64,000 nucleotides of DNA from Clostridiaceae bacterium (GCA_910575585.1 CAJTGF010000010.1:1-64000), one strand, 5' to 3'; positions 17,174-26,460 are shown, numbered from the stretch's first letter. Translations and numbers: made by a program. Notes: generated by a model from the sequence alone, not told the origin.

Positions 17174-18274
17174 ATGGGAAAAGGAACAGGGAACAATGCG
17201 GCATTGCAGGCGGGCAGCCAGGAAGCAGTGGGAACCAAAGCAGTCCGGGTGACACACCACACGGAACGGGTGGCGTTCCCCAAGGACGGGAAGAAGGCGA
17301 AAGCCTATTTTAAAACCCTGCAGGAAAGATATACCCGCTGCTGGTGCGTGAACCAGGTGCAGGACGCTTACCGGTCAGAACTGCAGTATTATAAGGAACG
17401 GTATTCGGCCATGGCTGAAGCCCGGAATGCGGTCTGCGTGAAGACGCAGCACAAGGAACGCATCCTGTCAGCCCAGGACATGCACGGTAGGAAGCACACC
17501 TGCCCGGAGGAACTGTCCATACAGGCAGGCGGGAAGAATGGGGACGGCATACCTGGGATGGATGTATTTAAAGGATGCGTGATAGGGTATCTTTCCTGGA
17601 TGCGCCAGTGGAGCAGGGAGAACGGGAGCCATCTGCATGTCCTGGGCGCCTATGTTTCCAGGGAAGCCCCTTACCGTGCCATCATCCGCAGGGTATGGGA
17701 CTGCACCGGGAAGGAGGGACTCTTGAGGATCAGTATGACTGGGGCATTAACAGAAGCGGGGATCCCATGCCCGGATCAGGAGGCAGAGGAATCCCAGTAC
17801 AACAATCGCAAGATGACGTTCGATCGGATATCCAGGGAAGTCCTATACCAGTGCTTTGAAAGGACAGGGATCCTGGTCAAGCGGGAGCCGGGGATCTATA
17901 CCCTGCGTCAAGCCATGCAGATCAAGAAAGGTGCAGATGCCGAGGAGCAGAGCGCAAGGGAGATCCTGCGCCGGATCATGGAAACCGAGGAAGAGGCGTC
18001 CCACCTGGATGGCACGGAAGGCGTACTGAAAGAAGCGGACGGGAGCATCCTGGTGCCTGAGCGGGGTTACCGCCTGTTAAAGATCAGGGAGGGCCTGGGC
18101 GGTGCTTACAGCTCGGAACTGGAAAGGGCCAGCAGAAAGCTGCTTGACGCACTAGAAGAGGAGATAGAGGCGGGGCGCGTGTGCGCCATGCAGGAAGGGA
18201 TCCGAAAAGAGCGGGAACTGGAATACGCAGCCCTGCGGGCCGGGCTTTTGCGGTGCGGGTATTACATAGGGTAA
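17174..18274 (+). CDS. MobV-like relaxase paralogue lacking the catalytic histidines
   Basis: A 366-aa protein clearly related to the next gene: it shares HVLGAYV/HVLDYAV, AIIRRVWDCTGKEG/AHIRRVWDYTGKDG and NNRKMTFDRISRE/NNRKMTFDQMMRE. In the relaxase the metal-binding segment is H138-K-D-E-A-T-I-H145-A-H147; here the aligned residues are V161, S162, R163, E164, A165, P166, Y167, R168, A169, I170. All three histidines and the Asp are gone while the flanks are kept, so it should not cut DNA but may still bind DNA or the active partner. The frame is intact and only 18 nt separate it from the relaxase gene. The start is the ATG at 17174, preceded by only a weak AAAAAAGATGGGA purine run. Confidence 0.75.
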   Translation: MGKGTGNNAALQAGSQEAVGTKAVRVTHHTERVAFPKDGKKAKAYFKTLQERYTRCWCVNQVQDAYRSELQYYKERYSAMAEARNAVCVKTQHKERILSAQDMHGRKHTCPEELSIQAGGKNGDGIPGMDVFKGCVIGYLSWMRQWSRENGSHLHVLGAYVSREAPYRAIIRRVWDCTGKEGLLRISMTGALTEAGIPCPDQEAEESQYNNRKMTFDRISREVLYQCFERTGILVKREPGIYTLRQAMQIKKGADAEEQSAREILRRIMETEEEASHLDGTEGVLKEADGSILVPERGYRLLKIREGLGGAYSSELERASRKLLDALEEEIEAGRVCAMQEGIRKERELEYAALRAGLLRCGYYIG

Positions 18275-18292
18275 CGGAAAGGAGGCGGGGAG

Positions 18293-19519
18293 ATGAAGGT
18301 ATCCCACAACAATTCCAGGACGCAGGGTTCTGCAAGCCATAATGACCGGACGTTCGATGTCTGGAAGGCGGACCATATCGACCTGTCCAGGCTCGGGGAC
18401 AACCGTTACTGGTGCGTCTACGAGGGGATGGGCTTTGAAGCGGCGGAACGGAAGTATTATGAAGAACATTACGGGCAGATGATCCATGACCAGAACCGGT
18501 ATAGGGCGGAGAAGCTGGACGCCGGCGATTACCTGCGGATGGGCCGGTACTGCCCGGAGGAACTGATCCTCCAGATCGGCAGCGTGGGGGACACGGTAAA
18601 AGATCCTGCGGTGTTTGACGCATGCTTTGACCGCTACATGGAATACCTGGAGGAATGGAACCGGGAGCATGGGGGGCATATGCATGTGCTGGATTATGCC
18701 GTACACAAGGATGAGGCGACCATACATGCCCATATACGGAGGGTCTGGGACTATACCGGGAAGGACGGGGAGAAGCGGATCGGCATGGACCGCGCCCTGA
18801 AAGAAGCCGGTGTCCAGCTGCCGGAGCCGGGCATGCCGGAGGGCCGCCGGAACAACCGGAAGATGACGTTCGACCAGATGATGCGGGAACACTGGATAGG
18901 CATCTGCGAGGAACACGGGATCAAGGTAGACCGGGTGCCGGTAAAGGCTCGCCACCAGCATATCGACGATTACAAACGGGACAGGCGCATCGAGGAGATA
19001 TCCAGGTCAAAGCAGAACGCCCGTACGGTAGGGGAGCTTGTAGAAAAGGCGCTGGGCGGCATCCCGGAGGAGAAACGGGCCATATCAGAGAATGGGGAAG
19101 CGTATGTCCGCCTTTCCGCCGGGGAATACGGGGCGCTTTCCCAGGCTGCGGCCCGCATGGTCTCGGACAGGGAGGAAGCGAAACGGAAGGAGGCGGAAGC
19201 GGCAGCGGCCAGGGGACGGGCAGAGGAAGCCAGGAAGCAGGCTGGGCTTTTGAAAGAAGAGAACAGGCGGCTGGAGCACGAGACGGAGAGGATAAAGGAA
19301 GATGCGGCAAGGGTCGGGGACGGGCTCCTTGCGGACGCGGTGCAGAAGGGCTGGCAGGCTGTCCGGGAGCCGGACGGCCGGGAACTGGAGGCTTTTGGGG
19401 CTGCAGGGCAGGCGTATGACGCATCGCTGTACAAGTCCGTTTATGAAGCCATGGACAGCCTGGAAAGGGCTTACCTGGGCGAAGCAAAGGATCATGGAAT
19501 GGAAGAACGGGGCGGATAA
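18293..19519 (+). CDS. MobV/Mob_Pre-family relaxase (plasmid mobilisation)
   Basis: A 408-aa protein with ribosome site AAAGGAGGCGGGG before ATG. Residues 138-147 read HKDEATIHAH, matching the HxDExTPHxH metal-binding motif III of MobV relaxases with Pro replaced by Ile. The N-terminus has SHNDRTFDVWKADHIDLSR, where the family has its Asn/His motif I and substrate loop. Residues about 230-340 are a charged coiled coil (REEAKRKEAEAAAARGRAEE), as in other Mob_Pre proteins. The enzyme would nick at an oriT to start strand transfer. An oriT is expected nearby, but I could not pick out a convincing nic site. Confidence 0.82.
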   Translation: MKVSHNNSRTQGSASHNDRTFDVWKADHIDLSRLGDNRYWCVYEGMGFEAAERKYYEEHYGQMIHDQNRYRAEKLDAGDYLRMGRYCPEELILQIGSVGDTVKDPAVFDACFDRYMEYLEEWNREHGGHMHVLDYAVHKDEATIHAHIRRVWDYTGKDGEKRIGMDRALKEAGVQLPEPGMPEGRRNNRKMTFDQMMREHWIGICEEHGIKVDRVPVKARHQHIDDYKRDRRIEEISRSKQNARTVGELVEKALGGIPEEKRAISENGEAYVRLSAGEYGALSQAAARMVSDREEAKRKEAEAAAARGRAEEARKQAGLLKEENRRLEHETERIKEDAARVGDGLLADAVQKGWQAVREPDGRELEAFGAAGQAYDASLYKSVYEAMDSLERAYLGEAKDHGMEERGG

Positions 19520-19694
19520 CAGGGGGGATGGCCTGCCCCATGGCCCCGGCGGTACTTTGGCGCGGTGCTGCGGTGTAAGGAAAATGTAAGGGGATTTTCT
19601 CTTAAAAAGTTGAAATTTCCAAAATATGTCCTATGATCCCCGTGCCAACAAAAATACACCCCAAAATGGTATCAGGAGAAAGGAGATTTTGATC

Positions 19695-19994
19695 ATGAGT
19701 GAGCAAGTAAAGAAATTTGAGTTTGTGTTTTCAAGGGACGACATACAGAGGTTCAGCGTCGTAGATGGGGAACTGTATGTGGATGTGCATGGGCTGACCT
19801 GCCCCAAGGCGCAGCGCCTGCTAAAGAACACCATCGCCTTGTTAAGGGGGGACATCACTATCTATGTCATCCACGGCTACAACCACGGGCACGCCATCAA
19901 GGAAATGCTCAGGAACACGAAGCTAAGCAGGCGCGATTACCAGACCCAGCATGTGGACTGGAACCCGGGCATGACCAGGCTGGTCGTTGCCTGA
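19695..19994 (+). CDS. Small Smr-domain protein
   Basis: A 99-aa protein. ATG 19695 is chosen over an in-frame ATG at 19626 because AAAGGAGA lies 8 nt before it. The sequence is nearly all Smr domain: LYVDVHGLTCPKAQRLL gives the DxHG motif, and IYVIHGYNHGHAIKEML gives the second glycine-rich motif, ending NPGMTRLVV. Smr domains bind or cleave nucleic acids in MutS2 and in ribosome-rescue factors. Stand-alone Smr proteins of this size are common in Bacillota but of unclear role. It sits at the right edge of the transfer block, just before an AT-rich island. Confidence 0.85.
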   Translation: MSEQVKKFEFVFSRDDIQRFSVVDGELYVDVHGLTCPKAQRLLKNTIALLRGDITIYVIHGYNHGHAIKEMLRNTKLSRRDYQTQHVDWNPGMTRLVVA

Positions 19995-20009
19995 GGGCTT
20001 TGCATATAA

Positions 20010-20144
20010 TACACCCTCGGATTTGAGCAGAAGTATCCTGGCACGTTGATAAATGCGAACTTCCAAAGTACTCTGAGCCAGCAATTTATTTAAGTAACAT
20101 TTATCATCAGCTGTTAAAGATATAGTTTTTATTGTATTAGGCAT
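20010..20144 (-). pseudogene. IS630-family transposase, N-terminal scrap
   Basis: About 45 codons (MPNTIKTISLTADDKCYLNK, then STLEVRIYQRARILLL) match the start of IS630-type transposases, where an RARILL segment precedes the helix-turn-helix. The frame then runs into GC-rich sequence of the flanking region and loses similarity. It marks the left edge of the AT-rich island, so the island probably arrived or was rearranged by transposition. Confidence 0.6.
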
Positions 20145-20252
20145 AATTGGTACCTCCGATAGTCCAATTATACCATAATCTTCAAACAGTTTGCTATTTA
20201 AAGTGAATTATACTAGAGTCCGAAGTGCTCCTTAGCTACTGCCATAAAAATA

Positions 20253-20310
20253 CTCCTTTTCGATAAGAATTGTCATATCTGAATTCTTACCAAAAAGGAG
20301 CCATTTTTTT
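20253..20310 (-). terminator. Long hairpin after the FRG gene
   Basis: CTCCTTTT (20253-20260) and AAAAGGAG (20293-20300) pair, and the inner AAGAATT/AATTCTT extends the stem. Runs of T flank both sides, so it could terminate in either direction. It lies just beyond the stop of the FRG-domain gene. Confidence 0.6.
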
Positions 20311-20351
20311 CTAAAGACACAAACTATTTTACACTAGCTTAATTATAGAAT

Positions 20352-21245
20352 TTAAGAAAATTTTGAGTCAAATCTTTTTCTTGTTTCTTCGGCTATCGCT
20401 TTTGCTATTATATCTTTCTCATCATCTTCTACATAAATTGTATTATGTGTTACTCCTAATGCACTTAATTGATGACGAATTGCTTCATAAGCATTATATG
20501 GAATAAAAATTTTTATTATTTGTTTTTGGAGTACAGTATAATAATCCATTGGCCACACTAAGGTACCAGTAGTTGAAAATTTCCCTGCTTGTCTTGAAAT
20601 TCTTTTTTCTTTATTGAATCCAGAGAAACACACTGGTGGTATCATACTATGTAAACAGGTTTCGAGTATTTCTGCATCTTTAATTGCGTCAAAAATTATA
20701 GGATTCTTATCAAAATTTTTTATAGGAACTGTTTTTTTATTGATTTCTAATGGATCTATCACAAAAACTGCACCACCTCCGCTTCCAAAACCTTGTGATT
20801 CTAAAAAATGAGTAATATCATTTTCATTTGTTTTTCCTATTGGACAATCTTCAACTGCAAAAAATAAGGCATTAATTGCATTTGTTGTCCAATCTAAAAC
20901 CCGTGTTGGAATACCATAATGCTGTGCTATGCACTCCCACTCAATAATCGTACCCGCATCATATTCTAAGTGATTTTTAGCCTTTTTTCTAAATTCAGCA
21001 ACCATTTGATCTACTGGTAAAAATGCTACCACATTATTAGAACCACTACATGTATTGTCTAAGAGAGGGGGATCTATTTTGTATCCACTTTGATCTTCAA
21101 TTGCGAATACTTTGCGAAGTGCTGAGGGAGAGAGCCTATATTCACATTTACTTTGTCCCCTATACCATTTTTCTGTACCATTACTACCTATTTTTTCTAC
21201 AATCTCTATATATTCGGTGAGACTTTTAGCAACATATGTGTTCAT
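20352..21245 (-). CDS. FRG-domain protein
   Basis: A 297-aa protein with FRG-domain landmarks: KWYRGQSKCEYRLSPSALRK near residue 25, and QHYGIPTRVLDWTTNAINAL with FFAVED near 110. FRG proteins (named after the Phe-Arg-Gly-type motif) are often found in mobile or defence regions, but their biochemical activity is poorly known. The gene is markedly AT-rich compared with the transfer genes on its left and stands alone between an IS630 scrap and an ABC-permease remnant, which suggests separate acquisition. The ribosome site AGGAAGGA precedes the ATG. The gene appears intact. Confidence 0.82.
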   Translation of the reverse strand: MNTYVAKSLTEYIEIVEKIGSNGTEKWYRGQSKCEYRLSPSALRKVFAIEDQSGYKIDPPLLDNTCSGSNNVVAFLPVDQMVAEFRKKAKNHLEYDAGTIIEWECIAQHYGIPTRVLDWTTNAINALFFAVEDCPIGKTNENDITHFLESQGFGSGGGAVFVIDPLEINKKTVPIKNFDKNPIIFDAIKDAEILETCLHSMIPPVCFSGFNKEKRISRQAGKFSTTGTLVWPMDYYTVLQKQIIKIFIPYNAYEAIRHQLSALGVTHNTIYVEDDEKDIIAKAIAEETRKRFDSKFS

Positions 21246-21304
21246 TATTTATTGGATTCCTTCCTAATATTTTCTTTCAAAATTTACTTTTATTTATAAA
21301 CTAT

Positions 21305-21436
21305 CATCTCCTTCTGGCTTATGTCAACTTCCTGAAAGTGGCAATCATCAACACTGTGGTCAGTGTTCTGTTAGCTGCTATGGCAGGATACACCTTTACA
21401 AAACTGAAATTTAGAGGCTTTAATATCTTATTTTAA
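21305..21436 (+). pseudogene. Sugar ABC-transporter permease fragment
   Basis: The stretch AYVNFLKVAIINTVVSVLLA followed by AMAGYTFTKLKFRGFN matches the start of the permease core of MalG-type (CUT1) sugar transporters, where a short NT/S-hydrophobic segment precedes AYxFxRxxFxG. It stops at TAA 21434 and nothing upstream belongs to a transporter. It is a stray chromosomal scrap next to the IS1634-family element. Confidence 0.6.
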
Positions 21437-21673
21437 CTTTATATCAGTAATTATAAGATATTTTTGATAAGAATGCAATTCCCAATAAAGGTCTTTGCCA
21501 AAAAAAGTCTTTCATCTGTCATGCGGGTTTTCACGGGTTTTCAACACTTGTAATTGAATAAAAGTTCTACAAACCGCAGAAATGCGGTATTTTTTTGTCA
21601 AATTTTGCTTGTCTATTTGTTGTATACGTTGTATAATTATGGTGGCATTCATTTTTGCTATGGCGGTGATACA

Positions 21674-23533
21674 ATGAAACTCTTTTATAACAGAAATAGT
21701 AAAGATCCTATCTATTATGCTCAGGTTGGAATCCGAAACGGCAAAAAGGTTACGACCCGAAATGTCAAACGGTTCGGGAAACACTCCGAACTTCTGAAAA
21801 TAACTGACGACCCCCTTTCCTATGTGAAAGCAGAAATTCGGAAAATGAATGAGGAATACCGTGTTGGCAAGGTGGAATATACCATTTCTACTAATTACAA
21901 TGAACGGGTGGAACAGACGGATGACGAGGCTTCCACATCCACGGAGTTGAACATTGGATACTTTTTCCTGCAGTACTTCATGGCCGGTCTCCGGCTCAAG
22001 GATTTCTTCAAGGAAAAGACCGCCGAAAGGAAACTGACATTTAACTGCCACACCATCCATCGTTTTCTTGTTTATTCCAGAATCATGGAGCCGCTTTCTA
22101 AATACGCCATGCTGGACAAGCTGGATTCCTATTATGAAAAGCCGGACTTTCGCTATCAGCATATCCTGCGGTTTATGGACCTTTTGGAAGAACATTACGA
22201 TGATTATCTGGCATGGCTCTACAAGCAGAGCGACACCATTGTAAAAAGGGATTCCTCCGTACTTTATTATGACTGCACAAACTTCTACTTTGAATGTGAA
22301 CAGGCGGATGACGAGATCGTGGACGAAGTCACTGGAGAGGTTATGACCGGATTGCGCCAATACGGTGTCAGTAAGGAGCACCGGCCAAATCCCATAGTGG
22401 AAATGGGATTGTTCATGGACAGCAGAGGAATCCCCATCACCATGTGCCTGCATCCTGGAAACACCAGCGAACAGCTGACGGCAGTCCCTCTGGAACAAGA
22501 AGTCTTAAAAATGATTCCGGGTTCAAAATTTATCTATTGTGCCGACGCGGGGCTTGGATCCTACAATATCAGAAAGTTCAACAGCATGGGTGGCAGGGCG
22601 TTCATTGTCACCCAGTCCATCAAGAAACTGAGCAGCACACTGAAAAAAGCCGTTTTTAATGACTGTGATTACAAACTCCTTTCAGACGATTCGCCCGTCA
22701 CGATTGAGGAAATGAAAAATTTTGACCGGCATGATCCGGATAACCTTACGCTCTATAAAGACTGCGCATATAAAGTCATCACGGCCGACAAGGTGCTGGA
22801 TCTGGGACTTTACGAAGATGTTGTTCTGAAAAATGGACGGACGGTACAGAGAAAGGCAAAAGGAGTCTTAAAGCAGCGCATTATCATCACTTTTTCCAGA
22901 AAAATGATGGAATACCAGAGGACTGTCAGGGATCGGCAGATAGAGCGGGCAAAGAAACTGCTGGCTCTGAAGGATCCGGAGGAAATCAAAAAAGGCCCGA
23001 ATGATGTAAGGCGTTTCATGAAACGCGTCTCGAAAACAAAATCCGGTGAAAAGGCGGTTGTGGAATACATGCTTGATGAAAGTAAGATTGCGGAGGAAGA
23101 AAAATATGATGGTTACTATGCTGTTGCGACGAATCTTGCGGATCCTGCAAAAGAAATCCTTGGGGTATCACAGAAAAGATACCAGATTGAAGAATGTTTT
23201 CGGATCATAAAAACGAACTTTGACGGGCGCCCCGTGAACCATAGGCTGCCGGAACGGATCAGAGCGCATTTTCTGATATGTTATACCTCACTGCTTGTAT
23301 ACAGACTTTTAGAAGCCCGGCTTGATGACCAGAAAACACATGTCACGCCAGATCATCTGGTGACAACACTGAAGAACATGAATGTCACAAACATACATGA
23401 TATTGACTATATGGCGCTATATAAAGGTAGCAAAGCCCTGGATGCGCTGACCCGGCTGACTATGCTGCCATTGGACAGACGCCACTATAGGCCAAAGGAC
23501 TTAAATCGAATGATAAAAAAATTTTTAAGTTAG
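21674..23533 (+). CDS. IS1634-family transposase
   Basis: A 619-aa protein from ATG 21674; the frame is open to 21554, but the usual family start MKLFYNRNSKDPIYYAQ begins here. DDE-type features include VLYYDCTNFYFECE for the first Asp, FIYCADAGLGSYNIRKF for the second, and YQIEECFRIIKTNFDGRPV for the YREK-like Glu region. The length fits IS1634/IS1549 transposases. There are no internal breaks, so it may be active. It ends in TAG. Confidence 0.9.
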   Translation: MKLFYNRNSKDPIYYAQVGIRNGKKVTTRNVKRFGKHSELLKITDDPLSYVKAEIRKMNEEYRVGKVEYTISTNYNERVEQTDDEASTSTELNIGYFFLQYFMAGLRLKDFFKEKTAERKLTFNCHTIHRFLVYSRIMEPLSKYAMLDKLDSYYEKPDFRYQHILRFMDLLEEHYDDYLAWLYKQSDTIVKRDSSVLYYDCTNFYFECEQADDEIVDEVTGEVMTGLRQYGVSKEHRPNPIVEMGLFMDSRGIPITMCLHPGNTSEQLTAVPLEQEVLKMIPGSKFIYCADAGLGSYNIRKFNSMGGRAFIVTQSIKKLSSTLKKAVFNDCDYKLLSDDSPVTIEEMKNFDRHDPDNLTLYKDCAYKVITADKVLDLGLYEDVVLKNGRTVQRKAKGVLKQRIIITFSRKMMEYQRTVRDRQIERAKKLLALKDPEEIKKGPNDVRRFMKRVSKTKSGEKAVVEYMLDESKIAEEEKYDGYYAVATNLADPAKEILGVSQKRYQIEECFRIIKTNFDGRPVNHRLPERIRAHFLICYTSLLVYRLLEARLDDQKTHVTPDHLVTTLKNMNVTNIHDIDYMALYKGSKALDALTRLTMLPLDRRHYRPKDLNRMIKKFLS

Positions 23534-23560
23534 AAAAAATATACAACAATTTTAGCCATA

Positions 23561-23606
23561 GAAAAAGCCGGAATTTCCTTATTTTCCAAGGAATTCCGGC
23601 TTTGTT
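23561..23606 (+). terminator. Terminator of the IS1634 transposase gene
   Basis: AAAGCCGGAATTCC-type arms pair around a short loop (AAAGCCGGAATTTCCTT with AAGGAATTCCGGCTTT), then TGTTAAT. It lies 27 nt after the transposase stop, inside the IS end. Confidence 0.75.
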
Positions 23607-23649
23607 AATCATTTCAAGTGTTGAAAACGGGATTTTATCACGTTTTGCC

Positions 23650-23812
23650 GAAAAATTCCACTAAAAAAGCCTTTTTTCATATCGAACCTTCTTGGGAGAG
23701 CTTCCCGCTTTGCTGCCGCTAATGTCGAAATCATTAAGCACATGGAACAGACCCACACTCTGGTATTCCCTATCAATGACAGGGCAAAACCAGCATTAAC
23801 CGCAACGGACAA
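23650..23812 (-). pseudogene. Decayed second copy of the neighbouring 133-aa gene
   Basis: In the minus frame, VGLFHVLNDFDISGSK matches VGLFHVLGDSDIPAAK of the intact gene next to it; a neighbouring frame then gives KREALPRRFDMKKG against KQKALLRRFDEHLP. So it is a frameshifted tandem copy, cut off at the IS1634 side. At DNA level 23700-23800 and 24045-24145 are visibly similar. Confidence 0.6.
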
Positions 23813-24197
23813 GGATCTGGTATTTGTCCTGGTAGACGATGGATGTCACGTTGATGTCAGACAGGACTTTCTTTTCCACATCGAAGATGCTGTGCCTTTC
23901 GATCTGGTTGATCAGCTTTTCGATGTCTTTTTCAAAAAACAGCATGCCCGCTTCTGTAAAATATGCCTCCGTGCGGACATGTGGATGCTCCTCATAGAAC
24001 TGGGGGAACGGCAGATGTTCGTCAAACCTCCGTAAGAGGGCTTTCTGTTTTGCTGCCGGTATGTCGGAATCACCGAGTACATGGAACAGGCCTACGCCCT
24101 GGTCTTTCCCGTTAATGATAGGGTAAAACCGGTAATACCGTTGGTGCCCGTTTTCTTTTACTGTATGCGGCGCTTGGCCGCTTCTGTTATTTTTCAT
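23796..24197 (-). CDS. Unrecognised 133-aa protein downstream of the helicase
   Basis: Starts at 24197 with AGGAAAG before the ATG, 24 nt after the helicase stop, so the two are probably co-transcribed. Landmarks are RYYRFYPIINGKDQGVGLFH, RRFDEHLPFPQFYEEHP and IEKLINQIERHSIFDVEKK. It is soluble with no signal peptide. I do not recognise the family. A decayed tandem paralogue follows, overlapping its 3' end. Confidence 0.65.
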   Translation of the reverse strand: MKNNRSGQAPHTVKENGHQRYYRFYPIINGKDQGVGLFHVLGDSDIPAAKQKALLRRFDEHLPFPQFYEEHPHVRTEAYFTEAGMLFFEKDIEKLINQIERHSIFDVEKKVLSDINVTSIVYQDKYQILVRCG

Positions 24198-24221
24198 ACC
24201 AGTATCTTTCCTGATGTGACG

Positions 24222-26255
24222 TTAATAGGTGAATACCTTGACTCCGCTCTTAAACCGTACAGAGAGGATGCCGCTCCGGTTGGACACCACGGTGCCGTTT
24301 CCAAGGGAAACATGATGCACAAACTCCCCTTTGGCAAATTGCCCCAGGTCATCCGTGCGGAACCCGGAACGTATGCTTGCGATATTGTTCTTGCGGATCT
24401 CCTTCTGTGCCTGGGTGGAGATCTGTTTCTTTAACGGACTCCTCATCTCCCTGATGAAGGGGGACGGCATGACCTTGGTTTCTACATCGTTCTTCCCCTT
24501 CCGGGCAGAATAGTTCATGATGTGGAGCGTTTCCCTTGCCCTTGTGCATGCCACATAAAACAGCCGGCGCTCCTCCTCCATGTCGCATGGGGTGTCCTTG
24601 CGTATGTATGGAACGGTGCCCTGGCAGCAGTCGATGATGAACACATGGTCCCACTCCAGGCCCTTGGATCGGTGCATGGTGGCAAGGAGCACACCGTCTT
24701 CCCGGTGCGCCCGGATAGTCTGATGGAACTCCCAGACATGCTCCTTTGCGAAAAGGATCCATGCGTCCAGCGAGCCGCACGCCGCCGCATCCTTGGCAAA
24801 AGTCCTGCATTTGGCATCCATAGCCACATCGGAGATACCGGACTGCTCCGCATATTCATCCAGGAAATCAGAATATTTCATCTGCTTCAGGATGAATGGG
24901 ATCCGTTCCCCGAATGGCATGGAGGAAAGCCTCCGCATATGGGTGAAATAATCCGTTACGCTATTGATGGCATAACTCTTCCCGCTTTTGACCGCAGCCC
25001 GCGTGATGGCCGCCTTGTCATAAGGCATCTGATAGAACATCTTCTGGCTTAGGTACCGTTTAGGGCGGTTAGCGATGCGTAAAAAGTCCGCCATGCTGCC
25101 CATGCCGTCCGCAAGCCTTAAGTATGCACACAGGTCCGTGAAGCACCAGTGCTCGTAAATGTCCTTAACCACGTCCTTGGAAGAGAAGGGGATGCCGTTG
25201 CCGGAGAAAGCCCCCGCAACCTGCTCTAGCTGTGCGTTCGTCCTGGCGAGCACGGCGCATCCGGAAAATCCCTGCCTTGCAGATGCCTGTTTCACTGCCT
25301 GCACCAGTTGGGTCATCTCACCGTCGCGGTCATGGGCGGTGTTATAAATGACAGTTTCCTGTGCGCCGCCATCCCGGAAGGCCGTGATGTCCTTGGGGAA
25401 ACGGTCCTTGTTGTAGCCGATCAGCGCACTGGCCGGCTGGATGATGCCCGGGACGGACCGATAATTGGTGGACATATGGATGACCTTGCTCCCAGGAAAG
25501 TCCTTGTCAAAGGACAACATGATGGAAGGCACAGCTCCGCGGAACCCATAAATGGACTGGTCGTCATCACCGACCACGCACAGGTTTTTATATCTTCCTG
25601 CCAGCAGGTAAAGGATCTCTTTCTGGATGGGGTTCGTGTCCTGGTATTCATCGCAGATGATGAACCGGAATTTCTTCTGGAACTTATGGAGAACGTCCGG
25701 CATTTCCGTAAAGATCCGCTTCCCGTGTATCAGCAGGTCGTCAAAATCCAGCCCGTCCACGCCTTCTTTGTAGTTCTCATATGCTTTTGTGAAAGTCTTG
25801 AACTCCATCTCCGTGATGGAGAGCTCGGAACGGCCTTTTAAGCTCCCGGTGTTCTTCCAGAGCCCGATGTCGTTCTTGATATTTTTAAAATCCTCAAAGT
25901 ATTTCCCCGTCGTGCCGGCTGCGGCCTTTAACGCAGCATTCGTTTCTGACACATCCATGATGTGGAAGCGGTCCATGCCGGCTCCGTACATGATCTGAAA
26001 ACATAAGGAATGGATCGTGCAGAATGTCACGGGGGCATCCCCGTAAGAATCTGCAAACCGTTTCTTCATTTCTTTCGCCGCAGCCTCCGTAAAGGTGACC
26101 ATCAGTATGGACGAAGGGTCGATTCCCTGGTCAATCATGTACTGGATTCTGCGGAGCATGGTCGTTGTTTTTCCTGATCCTGGGCAGCTGACCAGCAGGA
26201 CTGGCCCGTAGACCGTCCGGATTGCCTCTTCCTGGGCTGTGTTTTTCTGCATCAT
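24222..26255 (-). CDS. UvrD/PcrA-like superfamily 1 DNA helicase
   Basis: A 677-aa protein with all main SF1A motifs: Walker A CPGSGKTTTM near residue 25, TFTEAAAKEMKKR (Ia), DDLL, Walker B FIICDEYQDTN, motif III VGDDDQSIYGFRGA, NYRS, motif V TMHRSKGLEWDHVFI and motif VI EEERRLFYVACTRAR. The C-terminal tail VHHVSLGNGTVVS is the short Tudor-like segment found in PcrA/UvrD. It would unwind DNA during repair, rolling-circle replication or transfer. The ribosome site TAGGAGGAG precedes the ATG. With a MobV relaxase on the element, a plasmid-type helicase is a sensible partner, though no physical link is visible. Confidence 0.93.
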   Translation of the reverse strand: MMQKNTAQEEAIRTVYGPVLLVSCPGSGKTTTMLRRIQYMIDQGIDPSSILMVTFTEAAAKEMKKRFADSYGDAPVTFCTIHSLCFQIMYGAGMDRFHIMDVSETNAALKAAAGTTGKYFEDFKNIKNDIGLWKNTGSLKGRSELSITEMEFKTFTKAYENYKEGVDGLDFDDLLIHGKRIFTEMPDVLHKFQKKFRFIICDEYQDTNPIQKEILYLLAGRYKNLCVVGDDDQSIYGFRGAVPSIMLSFDKDFPGSKVIHMSTNYRSVPGIIQPASALIGYNKDRFPKDITAFRDGGAQETVIYNTAHDRDGEMTQLVQAVKQASARQGFSGCAVLARTNAQLEQVAGAFSGNGIPFSSKDVVKDIYEHWCFTDLCAYLRLADGMGSMADFLRIANRPKRYLSQKMFYQMPYDKAAITRAAVKSGKSYAINSVTDYFTHMRRLSSMPFGERIPFILKQMKYSDFLDEYAEQSGISDVAMDAKCRTFAKDAAACGSLDAWILFAKEHVWEFHQTIRAHREDGVLLATMHRSKGLEWDHVFIIDCCQGTVPYIRKDTPCDMEEERRLFYVACTRARETLHIMNYSARKGKNDVETKVMPSPFIREMRSPLKKQISTQAQKEIRKNNIASIRSGFRTDDLGQFAKGEFVHHVSLGNGTVVSNRSGILSVRFKSGVKVFTY

Positions 26256-26460
26256 ACGTTTTTCTCCTCCTATGTCTTAGATTGTTTTTCTTTGTAAGTA
26301 TGGTTCACGGGAAGGCCGGTTTCTTTTTGCGGAGAAGCAAAATTGTAGATAAAACCCAGGTGATTTTACATGGATAAGAAAAATCGTGCAGGTTTTTTGG
26401 AAAGGGGCAGCCGCCCAAAAGCTGCAGATCCGCAACACCCAGGCCACCGTCTATGGGATA

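Larger units (their letters stand above)
21534..23631 (+). mobile_element. IS1634-family insertion sequence
   Basis: One transposase gene flanked by inverted ends: CGGGTTTTCAACACTTG at 21534-21550 and its near-complement at 23615-23631 (CCCGTTTTCAACACTTG on the minus strand), differing at two of 17 positions. A terminator lies inside the right end. I could not define a target-site duplication, so the outermost bases are approximate. The element is about 2.1 kb and looks complete. Confidence 0.8.

Noticed and set aside
17076-17313. Read-through of the TAG at 17074-17076 into an open frame of about 80 codons
   Set aside because: The extension is basic and low complexity, overlaps the start of the next gene and shows no domain. 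The TAG follows a natural membrane-anchored tail, so it is taken as a real stop.
17077-18292. An oriT near the relaxase genes
   Set aside because: Relaxase genes often lie beside oriT, but I saw no convincing inverted repeat with a MobV-type nic sequence in the short gaps here.
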